Counted from the stretch's first letter, positions 31,388 to 42,057 are shown. The stretch is DNA of 64,000 nt from Diphasiastrum complanatum (GCA_029204225.1 CM055095.1:13856049-13920048); one strand, 5' to 3'. The notes: generated from the letters alone by a model not told the origin. Numbers and translations: made by a program.

Positions 31388-34100
31388 TTATAAAACATGA
31401 ATGTAGACATTTTTTTCTTGTTTGAAGGGTGTCAACCTATGGACCTTTCCCATACCTTGAGGTTTTTCACTTGTTATCTCTTCGGCTTCCTCATCATGCC
31501 ACAACAGTGGAGCAGATGGATGTAGTTGGTGAGAATTTTCAATAACATAAAAGAAAGATTCATGTAGTAACCATCCCTCTGACATGCTACCTCCAGGCCT
31601 TGCCTTTTGACGCACAAAATCTTTTAAGACTTTCATGTATCTTTCCATAAAGAGCATCCACTTAAACAGTCACAAATGGTTAAAAATAAGTGTTCTATTT
31701 AATGAGTTCATGTATCAATTGATTCAGTTTAAATACACGTGCAAAACAAAATTTATGCACTTATTCTGTGCACTAGACCAGCAATAGAAACTTCTTTAAC
31801 CAAGTGCACCAATAAATGCACTTGCAAGTCCATGATAGAAGTCGAAAAATATCTGTCAAACATGCACACGATCTCCAACATATCCTTATGTCTCTTGTGA
31901 AGATCCAGCTCACGAATTTCTTTTGAACACATCCATCTGCGCCATATTCAACTCATTTTACGTCTATCTGAATTTCCAGTCAATAAATATTAAATAAAAA
32001 AATACACCAAGTACATGTAAATACCTGACAATGATTAATAGTTTGTATATGGTCTCACAAATATCTTTTAACAAGCACCCGTGAATTGACAATGGATAGA
32101 TATATTGAATCATCTTTAGCCAATCATGAGATTTGAGACCTTGCAACTTTCCATCCATTGTGAATGATGCCCGTAGAGAATGGGCAAAACCAGTTGGTGT
32201 TCTAATGTCATGAATAATGGAGCGCACATGGTTAAGCTCCTCCTTAGTGAATGTCCAAAGGTACTTTTGGAGCATGATTTTCACCATCCTTTATCCAATA
32301 TTCTTTTTTGGTGTTTGATTCTTTTAGATCGTGTCTTGCAACAACGGTATCTTTTTCACCAATCAAATGTTTCCATATAGATTCATCCACATTTTCAAAT
32401 ATGTGCATGGGATCAAGTAGGTGATTAATCAAAAGATTATTCCAATATTCCAAACGATGAAATATAGATAATCTTTTCATACCATCAATTGGCTTTGCTT
32501 GAGATTCCTCCCATAGTTTTTGCCAATCTTCCACAGACATCCTCTTTGGAGGCATCTCTCTCTCAACTCTTCCTCCAAAACCTCTTCTATGAGTGTCTCT
32601 GAATGGATGACCTCCATGCAAGTATTTACGATGATTTTCATAAACAACTTTTTTGAGACTATAAGAGTATCTTCTCACAAGATTTGGCCCGCACAAAAAA
32701 CAAGTATTTTTTTTCAACCGTTTGAAAGTCTGCCCAACAAATGGATACTATCAATCACTATTAAAAAAAATATATGTCAAAGAATAATTCTAGCCATTGT
32801 AGTATATCATGTAAATGCCAGAAACTAGTTGTATATAACTGTAAACAAACTCCTATGTACACAAGATAGACATTGTTTGAATGATTACATGAGCATTCAC
32901 TTAATCCTGGATAGTCATGCATTGCCCACATTACAATGGCATGTAGTGTAAACTCCCTCTCATGTAAGGGGTGCGAAATGTCATATGATTTTATCCCCTT
33001 CCACAAATCTTCCAACTCGTCAATAAGCGGCTCAAGATACACATCCATGTTCTTAACCTTGCGTTGGCCAGGAATTAGAAGTGCCAACATAATGTGTCTC
33101 TTTTTTGTACTCAACCAAGGAGGAATATTATAATTTAATAAGCAAACAGGCCAAATGGACCACGTAGTTGCTCGTACACCAAAGGGGTTCACACCATGTG
33201 TTGCAAGACCAAATCTCACATTTCTTGACTCATTGGCAAAGCTTGGATACTCTTTGTTGATGTGTTTCCATCCAGGTGAATATGAAGGTACTCTCATCAT
33301 CCCATCTGTAGAGGTATGGTGTGCATGCCAGTCCATAAGTTGTGCAAGAGATTTACAAGAGATTTACAATGAAATAAACGTTGCAATCATGTATTTACTG
33401 GAAAATGTTGTAAAACTTTGCACGGAATGGTTGCCGCCTACAAATCTTCTCTTTATCGAGGAGTATCACCAATGGGACATTTCTTAAGTGATTCGTACAT
33501 TCCTTGATATAAAATACAATCTTTTGGACATGCATGATATTGCTTGTAGTACATCCCGATGTTAGACATCTTTCGTGCCTCATCTCTTGTCTCAATCATG
33601 ACATTCCTTTCTAGGAGAATTTTGTTTTTCAATAGTCTGTACATGACAAAAGAAGTCATTGTAAAAAACTTATCACTAGATGTCCAAATTGTAAAGTTTG
33701 CTTCAAAGCAAAAATGACAAGTAGATGAAAAAAAAATTTACTCAAATAATGATGTGAGGCTTTGGTCACTCCATCTATATTTGGCTTAAAGATTTAATAG
33801 AAGTAGAGAAGTCGCCAAACGAGATGTCTTTGCTCCAGGGTACAATATTGTCTTTGATTCTTCTCGCAATTTCTTTTCTTCTTTAGGCAAAAGTGCCTCC
33901 TCATCTTGTTCATTGTGTCTAGCTGCACTATTATTCTCGTACATATCATCCAACATGTCTCCCATGGCTTCAAAATTTTCATTCATTGGAAGCTCATTTT
34001 CATCGTTGGAACTTGTTTGCGAAGAGGTAGATGAGCTAGATTCAGATGCATTAGTCTCTTGATTAATGCGCTCATCAATTTCCATCATCTCTTTTAAGCC
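31388..34100 (-). pseudogene. CACTA (En/Spm) TNP2-type transposase, degenerate
   Basis: Minus strand, read high to low. N-terminus (34088-33786): acidic Ser-rich region, then KTILYPGAKTSRLATSLLLL. Then 33660-33395: ARKMSNIGMYYKQYHACPKD with CILYQGMYESLKKCP. Core 33336-32850: RNVRFGLATHGVNPFGVRAT, WSIWPVCLLNYNIPPWLSTK, LLIPGQRKVKNMDVYLEPLI. Then 32717-32244 (HRRGFGGRVEREMP, HLLDPMHIFENVDESIWKHL), 32287-31964 (GLKSHDWLKMIQYIYPLSIH), and 31657-31560 (MERYMKVLKDFVRQKARPGG). This is the Transposase_21 order; TNP2 catalyses cut-and-paste of CACTA elements. Frames break several times, some breaks probably introns. No CACTA termini were located around it. Confidence 0.85.
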
Positions 34101-34239
34101 TTGACGTAGACGACAGGTAATTGCTTTATATGAGGACCGTTGTATGACATTCGTCGTCTATGTGGGCCATTACGAGGATTATTGTCTCCAACGCTATATG
34201 AGGATGAAGAATCCTATATACCAAAACAAAAAGAAGTAG

Positions 34240-34300
34240 GCTAAAACAATGCTTGATAAACATTTCCTCCCAATACTTGATAGATCTAAATGTTGCATAT
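34240..34300 (-). pseudogene. Second copy of a SET-domain C-terminal motif
   Basis: The minus strand reads ATFRSIKYWEEMFIKHCFS, clearly parallel to ATRSIKVGEELFIKYSFN at 34651-34700, and the flanking DNA is alike (AGATCTATCAAG(T/G)). It is a partial duplicate of the SET end, placed between the SET gene and the transposase. Confidence 0.65.
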
Positions 34301-34602
34301 GAATATAAATTACCTCTTTGTTTAAAAAGTATGAACATACTAGTGTATCTATTAGACCATTCTTCTTTCTAACTTGTTAACATTCAATTAACCCAAAGAA
34401 TTGCATGCTTCTACATATTTACATATATATAAATTTCACATACATTAGCTTTCACTTATTATCTTATGTAAACATCTAGGCAAATGACAAATAATGCTTG
34501 ACAAATAATGCTCCTAACATTTGACATATTTAATGACACAAACCAAATACAATCAAGAACGCATGGATTATACATCTTTGCATATCAACAAAATTTAAAT
34601 AT

Positions 34603-35140
34603 TCACATTTGACTTATTGTCTTTTGCAAACATTTGGGTAGAGGACGGTTGAAACTATACTTGATGAACAATTCCTCCCCAACCTTGATAGATCTAGTGG
34701 CACAAATCATTAAATAAGTGCCCTTTACATTCCTAGTGGAATATTCTTCTTTTCTATTGGTGCGTTCTTCAAAATCACAATTCGTCAGTAAAGGGTGGGC
34801 AATGGAACTATTTATATACAACAATGTTTCCATGCACATCTGGACGTCCATCAATGTATGTACGATTTGCCCTTGAGATGTTGCCTCCTTGCATGCGTTG
34901 CTCCTCTAAAGAACAAGCATTTGAATTCAAGCCATCTATTTGCATCCTCCATTGGTGACGACGCAAAGCATGCCAATCACCCCAATTGTATTGAGGTCCT
35001 GCAAATGGCATCAATGTCACAACACTATCTAGAGGGACCTCAAGACTACTCCATGCAAAAAGGCCCAAACCAGCCCCAAGAAAGTGTTCACTAGGCATGA
35101 TCATGTACGTTTGACCCCAATACGTAAAATGGTGTTCCAT
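34603..35140 (-). pseudogene. SET-domain (lysine methyltransferase-like) gene fragment
   Basis: Minus strand, two frames joined by one frameshift near 34812. Motif order is that of a SET domain: PSEHFLGAGLGLFAWSSL (SAM-binding GxGxG-like, 35054-35077), RTYIDGRPDVHGNIVVY, INSSIAHPLLTNCDFEE (pseudoknot N..NC, about 34770-34815), and ATRSIKVGEELFIKYSF (34651-34700; the usual GEEL..DY). SET enzymes methylate lysines, mostly on histones. The canonical NHSC is replaced by NSSI and FDY by IKY, so activity is doubtful even before the frameshift. It lies directly upstream of, and in the same orientation as, the CACTA transposase. Confidence 0.75.
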
Positions 35141-35640
35141 GTAATGATAATGGTAATTGGAATGGCCAACACGAATATCTACTTCTAATGAAACTTTTTA
35201 CTAATGGTTGCAAGCTAGGTGGAAGAGGAAGGTCAGACAAAGAACCTAGAATGTCTTTTGACACATCAACAATGCGTAGTAATTTGCAATTATCTTTCAA
35301 ACTAGTCATAATACGTCCAAGACGTGTTCTCTTTTTTAAAGGGGTGGTCAAGTTTGTGGAATCGACATGGAGTATCGTGGAGGACTCATGTGCAACGTCT
35401 AGTATAGGTGTGGTTGGTTGGGTGGTAAGAACGTTTTGGAGATTTGGATACATGAATTGAATCACAAGGCATTGATGAACTTATTATATCATGCAAGGGG
35501 TCATCATCAACAACAACATCATCTAAGGCCAATGATGATCCAAAATCAATATTCATATGATTTATCCTATCAATAATATTCTCGATCTCTCTTGCAACTT
35601 TTTTTCTTGAAACCAACTTATTTTCCTTCTTTAGCAAAAG
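35091..35640 (-). pseudogene. N-terminal region upstream of the SET domain
   Basis: Minus-strand frames continue upstream: KENKLVSRKKVAREIENIID, then (next frame) HVDSTNLTTPLKKRTRLGRI, RIVDVSKDILGSLSDLPLPP, leading into NYHYHYMEHHFTYWG just before the SET start. The composition is plausible for a nuclear protein with basic patches (SRKKVAR, KKRTR), but I recognise no domain. Its 5' end is cut at about 35645 by a copia fragment. Confidence 0.45.
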
Positions 35641-35649
35641 TTGAAGATG

Positions 35650-35820
35650 TTACGATTTCCACTTTGAGTCGTCGTCTTCAGGTTTTACTTCTATACCTGT
35701 AACAACATCCCATAATTTGCTGGCAATTAGCAAGGTCTTGATCTTAAATTTTCACAAATAATAACTAGATCCATTCAGCTTGTCTGTGATAAGACCAGCT
35801 TTACTTTGAGAATCCATCTG
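35650..35820 (-). pseudogene. Copia-A gag start (related to copia-C)
   Basis: Nearly the same DNA as 51600-51765, where the frame is open (MDFQSKVGLITDKLNNSNCY). Here it is interrupted by stops. It corresponds to the DUF4219-like beginning of copia gag (KLN..NY..WKFKM...L). It ends abruptly at 35650 against the SET-region sequence. Confidence 0.75.
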
Positions 35821-36002
35821 GAACTTAGTTTGTCAATTGTATCGATGACGCTAAGATGTGGTAATGCCAACAATAAGAAATCAATTCTCTGATACTGAAA
35901 GGTTGAAAAGAGTATAATATCAATTTGATATCGCGAAAGATATCAAGTATTAGAGCTTTCGCTCTGATATCATATTGGAATCAGATACAGAAGTAGTGAA
36001 AC

Positions 36003-37160
36003 AGCTCTGATACCATGTCTGAAAGTGGTATGCAGAAGATAGGCCTAGTTCAAAAAGAAATTAATGAAAATAATTTGTGTGTCTAGAAAAAAAACCTTTC
36101 ATGCATGGCGGAATAAACTATCTTCATCTTTCCAATGCATGACTACGTCTATCAATTTCAAACATGACAATAGTGATAGAAATCACGTTTGAACTTATAG
36201 TAACTAACTTTGAAATCGTCAGTACTACAATGATTACGTAGCCAAACAATTAAGCATTGAAGATTATCAGACAAATAATTAGTCGTGAAGAAATACAAAA
36301 AAACATACAGTCTGAGACGAAACTGAACGCAATAAAGAATAATATTGATTCAAAAACAAAACAGAAGTAAATGAGTACAATAAGTTGCGGATCGAAGCCA
36401 TGTACTCTATGCTATCTCTGAGCGGCTAATCTGAATTAATGCGCAATGCTGATGAGCACGCAATAGCAATCTATAAAACAACTCTAAGAAGTGAGCTAGA
36501 ATGCTTGGGAGTGTTCAAGCTCGCAGGCTCGAGAGAGAGAGAGAGCTAACTATTTAAACGCTTCTGATAATTTTGATTTTCAATGAAATAATCTGTATGA
36601 ATACGAACAACTATTTATACTAAAAAATTAGGTCATCAATTGCGATCGCCAGTTGTCTGGTGATCCGTTGACATCCATCTGATCCTTGTCATTGATTGTT
36701 GATAAGCGGTGAAATTGGCCGTAAACGTTCTGTCTGCATAAATGGACCAAAATTGTAGCTCTGCATAAATGAACTAAAACAGCCACAGACGACACGGTCG
36801 GATTTTTCGCAAAAAGACGAAAAAGACGAAAGTGCCCTTAAATCTCATTTAGGGTTGCCCCACACCTTGCCGGAGTCATTTCCTTAACATTTGAGGCTCT
36901 TTGGAAAAAGCAAAAAATGCGACACTGCATATTTGCACGAGATTTCTGACAGGCAAAAGTTGCAAAAAAGACAACACTGCATTTTTCACGAGACTTCTGT
37001 CAGTCAAAAAATGCGACACTATCGTAAACTTCGTGTAATTTTGTAGACTGTGTAAAAACACTTGTAATTCACCCATGGAAAAATCCGCAGAACTAGATAA
37101 ACAATGGATGAAGATGAAAACTGATTAGACGATTGGTAAGAAGGAGAATAATCCAACAAT
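36003..37160 (-). repeat. Copia-A 5' LTR and PBS
   Basis: PBS complement AGCTCTGATACCA at 36003-36015, then an LTR from TGTCTGAAAGTGG (36016) that matches the copia-C LTR (from 51971) up to about 37070. The final stretch 37105-37160 is inverted relative to 53023-53077 of copia-C. A second PBS-like word (GCTCTGATATCA) occurs at about 35959. Contains GAGAGAGAGAG and a run of TGCGACACTG words. Confidence 0.75.
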
Positions 37161-37612
37161 GTGACAATTTGACGATGGCACTATGGCAGATCTTAAAAAA
37201 AAAAAACAAGGCTGGAAGTGGAAACCAAGCAACATCAGCTGCAAATCCAAAATCTCACCACTTATAATCAACAACAACAGTAGATGAGTTAAGAAAATAG
37301 TTTAAAGACCCGACCGGATCAATCACCACTATACAACGTGAAGTGCAATAAGACAAGACAACAGAATTGCTCTCCACAAACTTTATATTCAACTGATAAG
37401 CAAGTACAAAGATAAAGTTGCTTACAAGCACTCAAAGGGCTCGTAAAAGAAAGACGACCCGATAATTCTAGAACTGAACACACATGATGTCGTCGAAATA
37501 AGAAAGCACTATATAAGTCGATCATTGCTATTTTAACTCTCTCCCTCAATGATCAACGTCTCTCTTTATTTTAGAGTTTACTCTATTCATGGAACATACC
37601 TCCCATGATATA
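37161..37612. other. Unassigned sequence
   Basis: About 450 bp without recognised coding regions; possibly more LTR sequence (a CTATATAAG TATA-like box at about 37509). Confidence 0.35.
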
Positions 37613-38730
37613 TTACAAGTAAAGGCTTTTTAGAGCAAATGTCTCTTCATAGTCAATTCTTTTATTTTGCTCATAGCCCTTTACTACTAGGCATGCCTTA
37701 TGCTTTGCTATCGTGCCATCCGCACAAAACTTTGTTCTCAACACCCATTTGTTGTGAATGGGTGTCTTTCCAAGTGGTAGATCAACCAACTCCCATGTAT
37801 CATGCCTGTGGATGGATTCCATCTCCTCTTCCATTGCCCTTTGTCACTCTTTGTGATCTTTTGCTTCATCAAAGGTTGATGGCTCTCGACACTTCAAAAA
37901 GTCACTCATTAGGGCATAGTTCACATGATAACGATCGGGAGACTTCCTTTCCCACGTTGATCTTCTCACTTCTCCTTGTGTGCTAGATCTTGGTTGATTT
38001 AGCTTTGCGTCCTTCATGATCTTTTCATACCATTTTGGTATCTTAGATTCAGGTGATACACTACGTGGAGAGTATGTATCCCAAGGAGTGTCCAAGTAAT
38101 GTCTCTTACTTCCAACCGGTTTCTCCTTTATTGCTCCTATTGGCAAGTACTTTCCCTTAGGCTCTTGAATAGGAGGTGTCTTCTCATACTCGCCCTCTCG
38201 ACTCTCATCTTCACCTGCATCATCTTGTGGAGCGTCTTCTTCATCTTCTTCTTCCAAAATTGTGGGAAGTCTTTTGATGCTTTCACCACTTGCATAGTCT
38301 TCATCTTCATACCTATGAATCTTATCAAAGATCACATCTTTGCTTATGTGAATCTTGTTCATAATAGGATCAAAACACCTGTATGCCTTCATCCTTTCAT
38401 CATAATCGACAAAGATACACTTGATTGCTTTTGCATCAAGTTTCTTTCACTCCTCCTTTGGCACATGTACATAGGCCCTACATCCAATGACATGAAACTT
38501 GTCGGTTTTTGGCTTTATTCCTGTAAATGCTTCTTCGGGAGTCACATTTGGAACCGCAACTGTAGGGCTCCTGTTCTGCAAGAACGTTGCCGCACTGCAT
38601 GCTTCCGACCAAAGTGAATCGATCAAGTCCATTTGCTTCATCATGGAGCGTGCACTCTCCATAATAGTCCTCTTTTTTATTTTAGCTACACCATTACTAT
38701 GCGGCGTGTGTGATTGTTTGAATCTAGGTT
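37613..38730 (-). pseudogene. Copia-3 fragment (integrase end, hinge, RT start)
   Basis: Minus strand. Integrase: TPHSNGVAKIKKRTIMESAR (38725-38640), LWSEACSAATFLQNRSPT, CRAYVHVPKEE. Hinge 38392-37844: acidic EEEDEEDAPQDDAGEDESRE, then STWERKSPDRYHVNYALMSD. RT start 37834-37613: TWELVDLPLGKTPIHNKWVL, HKACLVVKGYEQNKRIDYEE. It stops before the YVDD core; both ends are truncated and no LTR was assigned. Confidence 0.85.
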
Positions 38731-39135
38731 ATAGAAGAGCTGGATCCAGAAGCCCATGAAAGCTCCGCAGATTGCAACAAGTCATAATAGAATGCTGGAT
38801 TGCAAAGATAGTGATCGTAAGTAACGAAAGAAAGCATAAAAATCGCAAGAAGAAAGTGTAAGAAAGAAAATAGAAAATGATTATGATAAGTAGTGGCGGT
38901 GTGGAGAAAATGATGACATGTCATGATGACGTGACATCTGTCATTTTTTTTATTAATGGCATGCATGGCTCATAGTTTCATAATACGATCTGTCAGATCA
39001 GTCTTAATGATGGTAAGATCGTTTGTAAAAAGGAAATAATAAAAAGAAATAAAAAATAAATCCATTTTTTTTATGTGTAGGCGTAAACATGTGTGAATAA
39101 TGATGACGACATGGCCATCATCTTAAATAGATGGA
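38731..39135. other. Unassigned sequence
   Basis: About 400 bp, AT-rich, no supported feature. Confidence 0.4.
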
Positions 39136-39139
39136 TACA

Positions 39140-39765
39140 AAAAGTCCGTAGAAAGATTTTTGAAAGATTCTCGAAAATTTGCTAGAAAGATTCTAGAAAG
39201 TTTTTCGAAAAGATGCTAGAAAGATTCTAGAAAGTTTTTCGAAAAGATACTAGAAATATTCTAAAAAGATTCTTGAAAAGGTTCCATAATTTTTTTTTTA
39301 AAATTCTAGAATGAGTCTGGATTGATTCTCGAAATTTTTTTGGAAGATTTTGGAAGAAGTCTAGAAAGAATCTCAAAAAGATTTCAAAAATAGTCTTGAA
39401 AAGAATCTCAAAAAGATTCTAAAAAAAATGATAGAAAAAACTCGCGAAAAATTCTCGAAAAAGATTTTTAGTAAGATGCTAGAAAATTTCTCGAAATATT
39501 CTCGGAAATAGAAATATAGTAGAAAAATTCTCAAAAAAATTGGAGAAAGATACTAGAAAATTTCTCGAAAATTTGGAAAAAAATATAGTAGAACATTTCT
39601 CGTTAAATGGGAGAAAGATGCTAGAAAATTTCTCGAAAAGTTGGAGAAAAATGCTAGAAAGAGAATGCTAGAAAGTGGTAGAAAATTCACGAACAATTCT
39701 AGAATAGATAGGAGAAAAGTTGTGAAAAATTCTAAAAAGATCCTAGAAAAGAGTGAGAATTTTTT
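39140..39765. repeat. Decayed short tandem repeat rich in TTCnnGAA motifs
   Basis: A stretch of about 620 bp built from variants of AGAAAGATTCTAGAAAG and TTTCTCGAAAA. By eye about 12 sites fit TTCnnGAA (TTCTCGAA, TTCTAGAA, TTCTTGAA, TTCACGAA), the core of a plant heat-shock element. It ends about 290 bp before the ATG of the H3-like gene. Whether this is regulatory or a by-product of the repeat is open. Confidence 0.7.
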
Positions 39766-40057
39766 TTTTGGTCAAAGATAATATTTCTTGAGTCTGGACC
39801 CATTAATTCATGTTGGTAATAGTTCGTCTTCAAGTGATTGGAGTTGTCATATACTCTACGCGCTCAGTTGATACTCCAAGGATTGTTTCCAAGGATTTAG
39901 ATATTGTTTCAGCATGCGCATGTACCTCTCCCTCTCCTTCATACTTCCTTCTGCACGTTCAATCGATACTCCAACTCCACTCACTCTGATATTGATTCAA
40001 TGTACATTACTTGCTTAATCTTATATTGTGAAGGATTTTCGCGCGTTCAATCTATAC

Positions 40058-40558
40058 ATGGCTAGAACAAAGCAGACTACAAGACTTAGCACAAGCGGTG
40101 TGCCTTTACATGCTGCTACTGGATGAGGAGCACCACCACCCGGAGCAGGAGGAGCACCACCATCCCCCCCCCCCCCCCCCCCCACTGGAGGAGGAGCACC
40201 ACCACCATCTGCACCTCCACCTTCATCTCAAAGACAACATGCTGCACCAAGGAAAGTGGGTTGACCTAGAGACCCAGCATGGCTGAAAGATATCAAGAAG
40301 CTTCAGAAAACCATGAACCTCATGATCCCAAAGGCTCACATGCAAAGATGCATTAAGCATGTGACCAGGGAGATTTCAGCAGATGCGAGGTGGGATGTGA
40401 CAACAATTGAAGCTCTGCACAATGCTTATGAGGATATTCAAATAATTTCTTTTTCAGATCGTGTAGTTGCTGCTGTACATGCTAAAAGGGTAAAAAAATT
40501 GCCCAGAGATTTTCAGTTGATTTTTCATATGAGGGATGCGTACGATACGTTTGTCTAG
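40058..40558 (+). pseudogene. Divergent histone H3-like protein with canonical H3 tail start
   Basis: One frame from ATG 40058. It begins MARTKQTTRLSTSGVPLH, against H3 MARTKQTARKSTGG: K4 kept, K9 to L, K14 to V. The rest of the tail is a Gly/Ala/Pro-rich spacer with a C20 run. From about 40280 a complete histone fold follows: LKDIKKLQKTMNLMIPKAHM (alphaN), QRCIKHVTREISADARWDV, TTIEALHNAYEDIQIISFSD, VHAKRVKKLPRDFQLIFHMR. It aligns to canonical H3 without gaps over about 89 positions with roughly 29 identities (counted by eye), and lacks the longer loop 1 of CENH3. Two TGA codons (40124, 40262) and TAG (40556) interrupt it; the second fits CGA decay. Confidence 0.85.
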
Positions 40559-41160
40559 AATTTCCGTCCAGGACCTACTCCTACACCAACAACTTCTGCT
40601 CCACCAGTTGCTGCCACCACTTCAAGAAGGAAGAGGAAGCAGGCTCAACCAATGAGGCTACTAGCAACCATTCAACAAGTTGATGTCAAAAAGAGAAGAT
40701 CCTCAAACCCTCCAAAGAAAGTGAGGGCTAATCTAGAGGCCCTTCTTCCTCTTCTTCTTTTAAATCCGTTTCACATAATTCAGCTTCTAGATCCCCTCGC
40801 AGATCAGTTTCTAGATCTCCTCCCCATTCAGTTTCGAAATATCCTTCCCATTCAGTTTCGAAATATCCTTCCCATTCAGTTTCTAAATCTCTTTCCAATT
40901 CTCCTCCCCATTCACTTTCTAAATCCCCTTCCAAATCTTCTAAATCGATTTCTAAAACTCACCTATCTCCTCCCCTATCTCCACCAGAATCTCCTTCAAA
41001 TTCTATTGAATAGTTCACAAAACTCTCTTCTCCACCTCGTCCTGATGGTGAAGGTTTAGATTCATTTTTGAATGTTCAAATCAATACTTTTTTTCTAGAC
41101 GATAGATTAAAACTTGTAAATTTATCTCTTGCTGCACCTCCTTCATTATCTTTTGTATAA
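40559..41160 (+). pseudogene. Basic and Ser/Pro-rich continuation of the H3-like gene
   Basis: Same frame after the TAG: TPTTSAPPVAATTSRRKRKQ, then VDVKKRRSSNPPKKVRANLE, i.e. two basic clusters like a nuclear localisation signal. After a +1 shift near 40740 the plus strand encodes Ser/Arg/Pro repeats (SASRSPRRSVSRSPPHSVSK, SYPSHSVSK repeated, SPPLSPPESPS) and then PDGEGLDSFLNVQ. The repeated 27-nt unit (CCTTCCCATTCAGTTTCGAAA type) occurs at 40828-40890. Confidence 0.6.
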
Positions 41161-41474
41161 TCTAATAAATATGTTTAGTACGGATGTTGATAGAATTCTT
41201 TCCAATGTCAGATGCAACAACATACATGACACTAGAGTGGATAGATACAAAGGTGATTTATAATCTGACATATCGGTTCAGCACGTGTTTTAATTTCTCG
41301 TTTATTACTAATGCTCACAAAGTGCGTTGAAACGATATCTAATTTTTTTATTTTCTAATTTCTAATATCGATTGAATGTGCATTTGCAATCTTTTCTAAT
41401 ATTTCATTCATATTCTCGTGCGTTGAAACGATATCCTAGCAAACACATTTTTCTATTTTTTTACTATTTTGTAG

Positions 41475-41609
41475 TCCTCCCAACAACAAGATAGTGTTAG
41501 TTGTGGATGGTATACAGTCTTCAATGCAAGATCATTTTTTATGTGGCTCGCTCAACATGACTCTATTCCAAATATACGGAAGGTCATATATTTATTTGAA
41601 ATATTTGTG
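41475..41609 (+). pseudogene. Ulp1-like (C48) cysteine protease catalytic exon
   Basis: Preceded by a T-rich tract and acceptor TTTTGTAG. It reads SSQQQDSVSCGWYTVFNARS, then FFMWLAQHDSIPNIRKVIYL. Q-x5-C-G is the oxyanion Gln and nucleophile Cys block of SUMO proteases (Ulp1/SENP; pattern Q..D..DCG). The catalytic Cys codon is 41502-41504. His and Asp should lie in upstream exons, which I could not find, so only part of the domain is visible. Ulp1-like domains are common in plant TE-derived proteins as well as in true SUMO proteases. Confidence 0.65.
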
Positions 41610-41713
41610 TGAATTAATTATTGTCAGTCATCAGATAATCTTTGTTTTATTCATGACGTATGTTTCTAATACAAATTTTCTTATGATATTTTTTTTTTTC
41701 TGCTGCACGCCAG

Positions 41714-41877
41714 TCATGCAACAAGGAATATAGCATTTTCGACATGAAGCATTAAGGATATTGGTGAAAAATTCCTACCCTGTAGATATTCCCGACGCTA
41801 GTCCTGCAAAGCTTCTTCCATCTGGAGAAATGAACTTAGAGATCATAGAGCCAAAGATAGATGATAAAGAACAATAA
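41714..41877 (+). pseudogene. Terminal exon after the Ulp1-like exon
   Basis: After a pyrimidine-rich tract and acceptor CACGCCAG, the plus strand reads HFRHEALRILVKNSYPVDIP and LLPSGEMNLEIIEPKIDDKEQ, then stop (41875). An in-frame TAG precedes it. A related copy exists at 42375-42513. It is probably the C-terminus of the Ulp1-like protein. Family unknown. Confidence 0.5.
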
Positions 41878-42057
41878 ATGCCCTCCCTTCATGTGAATGA
41901 GCCATTATGTATTTCACATGTACAGAATTATTTTATACATATATATTGAGATTTTATTATATTCAATCATCTTGAATTTCGATTGTTGTTCTTTCATGTT
42001 TGTATTTAAGGTTCTTATTTCAAGTTCTAAGTGAGATAAAGCTCGTCCTCATGATTT

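Noticed and set aside
40728..40934. Minus-strand acidic ORF with repeated EWEGYFETEW units
   Set aside because: It is the antisense of the Ser/Pro repeat of the plus-strand H3-like gene; repeat periodicity explains the open frame.
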